Below, one piece after another: positions 59,881-64,000 of a stretch of 64,000 nucleotides of DNA. The notes beneath the pieces were generated by a model. It was not told where the DNA came from. It made no database searches and saw only the letters and a program-made list of their open reading frames with translations. Position 1 is the stretch's first letter. Each line of letters starts with the position of its first letter. The position numbers and the translations under genes are program-made. The stretch comes from Acer yangbiense (taxonomy: Eukaryota > Streptophyta > Magnoliopsida > Sapindales > Sapindaceae): positions 72,234,694-72,298,693 of the forward strand of contig CM017761.1 of assembly GCA_008009225.1 (NCBI GenBank), in the 5' to 3' direction.

Positions 59881-60528
59881 AGACAGGTTTGTTTGGGCAC
59901 ATTCAATTAAAATGTTGGTGGGGATTGGATCATGTCTTGTGTGGTTGTAGCTTGAACAAAGGCTTCAGAAGTCTACTATGGTGACAATATGAGCCCCACA
60001 CAAGTAACTATCATGGAGGACACTTTTAGACTTTAGCTGACTCCAAAATTAGATTTTGGATTTCTATTTTTTGTCAGTTAGTTTCCTCTATAAAGTCCCT
60101 TTACATCAACTTGTAATGAGCATCAACCAAATTGTTAGCAAAATTTCTGTCCTGTTTAACTCCCTGAAAACATGCTTAGTTTTCTCAGCTGCTCTGCCTA
60201 GTTGAGTATCTTCATCAACACGGATACTCAATTAAAAAAGGGTTCACCGTTCCTCACAAATAACTCAAAATGCTTCAAATTTCTAGGTTTGGAAGCAAAC
60301 AAAGGTCAACAAACATATAGAACAATCAACAATGCATGAATTAGACCTTTTCCCCAGAGAAGCACAAAACTGGTCTATAAGCATTAAGCCTTAGGAGCAT
60401 GCTAAATTGCTAACACAAGGAAACATTTTACATTCATTGCCTTTTCGATATTCTACTCCTAAATCTTTTGTAATTAATCCAGCACGGGGTCGACAATGCT
60501 TCAACAACTTCCACAGTCAATTAATGCC
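59881..60528. repeat. Right copy of the window-end duplication (matches 1-613)
   Basis: It is nearly identical to 1-600, including the RLK signal-peptide scrap and a palindrome variant AGGCTTCAGAAGTCT (59960-59974). The stretch 60230-60528 is the LSM8 3' flank. Confidence 0.75.
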
Positions 60529-61956
60529 TTAATGGATGACAGGCTTGAGGGGATGAGCTCTCAAATTTGACAAGTCCAGATGAGAATCCAGTTCTTCATC
60601 CAGTTCCCCAACAATGCTTCTGCAATAATCAATCGATAGAATACATTTTATACCAATGCAAGTGAACTGATCACCTCTTCAAGCCTACTGAAATGTAAAT
60701 AACATGGAAATAATTGTGAAAGTGAGAAGATAGCTTTACATGTTGTCGCCCCTTATAATGTACAATCCCAACACAAGTTGTTGAACGCCTTCCTGAAATA
60801 TGAGAATAACCAGAAACCTTATTTAATGGTGGGGCAAAACAGCTAATGTAATAATGTATTTATTCTTTATCTATATATTTTATGCTACTAAATGATCTCG
60901 AGGAAACAAATAACCACTCCATTTGGTTTGTGGAAAAAAACCAACCGAACTTGGACCCTACAACTACAAGTATCTGACATGCTGAAAACTTATTTCTCCT
61001 CCAACTACTGAGGCACAAGATAGTAAATAAATCCTGAACAAACAGGTAGCTTAGCTTAATAAGACAAGGATACAAACCTTAGTGGAGTAGACACGCTCAT
61101 GAGATTCGTCAAGGATTATATTCGTAGCCTGGTCAAAGCCTTTCAAGATTCCCTATAATTTAAAAAAGAATAAGTAATATAGGAATCATATCAACAAAAT
61201 ATGATGCAGATTTATTGAACTATTAAAAAGCATATAGACTTATAGGATAGATATCTTAACATACCACTATGTTACGTCCATCATTTGTGATAACTGATAT
61301 TGTCTCTGCACACAAGGGTAATGATTTAAGAATTGCAAATGAGAAGACATATATTTAATCCTAAAATTCAACAAAAAAGCACCGGATAAAGCATTGAAAG
61401 TACATCTAGAAATGTACTTTGTGCACAAAAATAGTTACATTGAAACAGAGAATTTAAAAGAAGCTTTTTGTGGAACTCAAAATAAACTAAAGAGCGGTAA
61501 TTGAGGCTTAACAAAAGGACAGTACTGGAGGCTTAAAAGATTACATCTTTAGTTAGGCATACTGATCACAGGCGAGGTAGTAAAAGTTGTGCTTTATATG
61601 CTTCCACTCATGATGGCAATTATGTAACAGCTCTTGGTGATATCTCTGTACATTCCATTCATGTTTAACTTAGATTGCAGTTCATGGCTATTGTTTCAGT
61701 TACTTAATATTTGCTATTCTCTATAAACATTACTGTATCTAAGAAAATAAGATTTTCTCAGTATATATATATATATTTTCTATAACTTTTACACAGTTTT
61801 TACAAAAAATTGAAATGCTTACCAAGACATCTTGAGCAGGCAATACTACTCTATCTTGCTTATGAAAACTTTACATGAAAATATAAGCAATAAAAACAGA
61901 GATAATATAGAATCCATACGGTCCACAAGAGATTCAAGTCCGGGGCCACTTGACAT
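60529..61956 (-). CDS. LSM8: U6 snRNA-associated Sm-like protein LSm8 (intact copy)
   Basis: Minus-strand exons, in coding order: 61920-61956, 61265-61305, 61078-61152, 60740-60792 and 60529-60619. Together they are 297 nt, 98 residues plus stop, the usual size for plant LSm8. It reads MSSGPGLESLVD, the Sm1 motif (SVITNDGRNIVGILKGFDQA), the Sm2 motif (LGLYIIRGDN) and a tail ending HPLKPVIH. All introns are GT-AG. LSm8 joins LSm2-7 in the nucleus to hold the U6 snRNA 3' end during splicing. This is the only one of three copies here with all exons and an open frame. A 5' untranslated part continues to 62020 and an upstream exon starts at 62188. Confidence 0.88.
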
Positions 61957-62187
61957 TGTGTTACTTTCAGAAACCTTAAGTTGGAATTCCTTTTGCAAGA
62001 CTGAGAATGGACAAAACTTTCTGCACAAAAATCCATTTAATATTAAGAAAAAACAGAGACGAAATATATGATAACAATATAGAAACTACTTTCTCATTGT
62101 ATATGGCATCGTCTAATTGACAGGAATAGGGGAAGACATAATGAAAACAAGCAGAAATTAAAATGACGAAGAAGAGAAAAGCCTTAC

Positions 62188-62390
62188 CAAGAGATCGAAA
62201 GCAGACAAGGCAGAAACGATGGCGCACCACGACGTCGGCCGACAGCGGACGTGAGAGAAACAGCGGAGAATAGAGAGACGGTCAGTTGAGAGATCTAGGG
62301 TTTGTGATTTAGAGTTGAGAGAATTTGGGAATAGATGAGACTCGAGAGAGAGCACAGAACATGAGAGCAGTGCTGACTGCTGATGAAAAC
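62188..62390 (-). promoter_or_regulatory. LSM8 5' untranslated exon and proximal promoter
   Basis: On the minus strand CTCTTG|gtaaggc at 62187/62188 is a good splice donor that would join to the acceptor at 62020 (gtgcag). The exon is GA/CT-rich and contains AGATCTAGGGTTT-type words on the opposite strand. The transcription start was not determined. Confidence 0.5.
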
Positions 62391-63087
62391 TAGGGATTTT
62401 TTTTTTTTTTTTTATATACACCGGTTTTAAAAAAATAAAGCGAACCGAACCAAAAATAAAATAAACCGATAAAAAAACCGGTTTAACCGGTTCGATTCGG
62501 TTTAATGGATTTTTAACCGCTCTTACTCGGGCATGGGGCAGGATTTTTGCTCAAAGCCAATGGTGCAGCCGCTCCGTACGGTTTCGCGACGAAGAGGTGG
62601 CCACCTCAAACCAAGTTTTAAAATATTGTTTACCAATATGAATTTATTATGTTTTTTTTTATTTTATTTTATTTTATTTGGCATTTTTATGTTAGACTAT
62701 CTTTGATACATATATCAATGTGAATACCAAATTTGGTACAAAAAATAGTAAAATGTTATATTTAACGCATCATTTTAACAGTGTACTCCAATGCAAAATT
62801 CTATTTGTTATGCTATTTTTTATTTTATTTTTATTATTTAAAATTATAGAAGTCAACAAATACAATAAATGCATTGAATATTTTTTTTAGAATTGTTTCA
62901 ATCTCAATTTTTCGTACTAAATTTGTTACCTTTTTATTATTTAAAATTAAAAAGTCAACAAATACGATTGTATTTATTGCTGTACCAAATTGGCATATGC
63001 TATGCACTGTATTAGAATCCTATTATATGATTAAACGAAAAAGGATCCAACTACATGGAGTTGTCTGTTCATTGGAATCCTCTGCTG
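62391..63087. other. AT-rich DNA and RLK relic shared with 2880-3610
   Basis: The stretch 62391-62530 is rich in AACCGG words. The stretch 62640-63000 is AT-rich. At 63040-63087 lies the KxQLH-to-GVVCSLES join also seen at 3550 and 6058. Confidence 0.55.
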
Positions 63088-63327
63088 GAAGATTGAAGAT
63101 AACAGGATGCAAGGGTGAATCCATGTTAAGGTGGGGCTCGTGCCCCACCTCAAAGGCTCAAATTAAAAATTAAAAAAAAATTATTATGTTTATATAATCT
63201 CTAGGATGCAAGGGTGAATATATAAACATAATAATTTTTTTTTAATTTTTAATTTGAGCCTTTGAGGTGGGGCACGAGCCCCACCTTAACATGGATTCAC
63301 CCTTGCATCCTGTTATCTCCAATCTTC
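63088..63327. repeat. Near-perfect 109-bp inverted repeat with 22-bp loop
   Basis: The arms 63088-63196 and 63219-63327 are reverse complements with one mismatch. The loop 63197-63218 itself contains a third copy of aggatgcaagggtgaat. Inside each arm is the smaller hairpin GGTGGGGCTCGTGCCCCACC. The inner arm is A/T-rich. It has no coding sequence. Confidence 0.85.
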
Positions 63328-63330
63328 ATA

Positions 63331-63333
<3 letters not shown>

Positions 63334-63367
<34 letters not shown>
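63334..63367. repeat. (AT)n microsatellite
   Basis: About 30 bp of alternating A and T right after the inverted repeat. Confidence 0.8.
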
Positions 63368-63372
<5 letters not shown>

Positions 63373-63389
63373 CTCACTTTACATAAGAT

Positions 63390-63455
63390 GATCAGTTGGC
63401 ACAGCGGGTAGGGTATTTCTTAATTTTATTGATGATGATGGTTCAGGTCCTAAGT
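63390..63455 (+). other. tRNA-promoter-like sequence (possible SINE head)
   Basis: TTGGCACAGCGG (63396-63407) resembles a Pol III A box and GGTTCAGGTCC (63440-63450) a B box, with about 32 bp between them, as in tRNA-derived SINEs. No clear 3' end or target duplication was found. Confidence 0.35.
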
Positions 63456-64000
63456 ATTATATTTCACTTGATTTTAATTTTATTTATTTTTATATCATTT
63501 TTATTTTATCATCTTTTCTAATTCCTTTATCAAATTTTCATTTTCTTCTAAAATAAAAAATAATTGACTTTCTTTTTTCAATCTGTCATTATCAACTTGT
63601 TAGTCATCCACTATTTCTGGTTATTTAATTCAATTTTATTTTATATTAAATAATCTATTATATTTTAAACTTTTATTATTTCTAATAGTTTTAGTTTAAT
63701 ATACATAACACATCACATCAATAAACCCTAAAATCTCAAATTTTAATTTATTATATTAAAATAATCCATCTATTATTATGATTCATTTTATTTTATCCTT
63801 AATAGTTTTCTTTATTTTATAACTTTAATTTATTTAGAATCAATAAATCAATAATTTACCAATAATTAGAAAAATAACAAGTTCAAAAAATTGTCTAGTA
63901 ATATTTATTAATTAATTATTTTGTATAAATTCAAACTAAATTTATTATAAATACAAAACAAAATTTCTCATTATAAAATTATATTGTAATTTATGATGTT
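63456..64000. other. AT-rich intergenic DNA, nothing recognised
   Basis: T-rich and A-rich sequence without coding signal. The last 100 bases resemble 23880-23960 (ttcaaactaaatt..cataaatacaaa). Confidence 0.5.

Overview
The window is nuclear DNA of a flowering plant, most likely a eudicot. The coding genes are split by short GT-AG introns, the intergenic DNA is very AT-rich, and non-autonomous hAT and Mutator-like elements, solo LTRs and Ty1/copia elements are common. The receptor kinases resemble in style those I remember from Citrus and its relatives (Sapindales), but that placement is a weak inference.

The core of the window is a tandem cluster of leucine-rich-repeat receptor kinases (LRR-RLK subfamily XII, the EFR/XA21/FLS2 group), all on the + strand. 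Three genes look intact: A (8275-11476), B (19141-22351) and C (45404-48599). Each has a signal peptide, about 22 LRRs, one membrane span and a non-RD kinase, with one 94-bp intron inside the kinase domain. A fourth, D (51479-59352), is dead: it has a nonsense codon, an internal deletion and a copia element inserted in its LRR region. Many smaller relics lie between them, including two kinds of collapsed copy in which the N-terminus is fused to the C-terminus.

Layout: 1-3.6 kb and 59.9-63.1 kb are copies of one segment carrying LSM8 on the minus strand. The right copy is intact (60529-61956). The left copy has a duplicated first coding exon and a frameshift. A third copy, at 15.1-15.8 kb, keeps only the last two exons. 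Gene A and gene B sit behind almost identical 1.45-kb upstream blocks, each with the same hAT element. At 15.8-17.3 and 40.3-41.5 kb are exon fragments of a probable armadillo-like gene. At 24-30 kb lies a copy of the 3.6-6 kb segment, opened by a 2.46-kb solo LTR and a foldback element. At 31.6-31.9 kb is a DUF241 remnant. At 33.2-40.1 kb (minus strand) is a decayed DYW-type PPR gene similar to OTP81, split by a copia element whose two LTRs are identical.

The region reads as a plant immune-receptor cluster evolving by duplication, recombination and transposon insertion. The promoters of A/B and of C/D are shared while the ectodomains behind them differ. A palindromic motif, AGACTTCAGAAGTCT and close variants, recurs about 16 times in the flanking DNA. 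No CRISPR array, rRNA gene or intact tRNA gene was seen.
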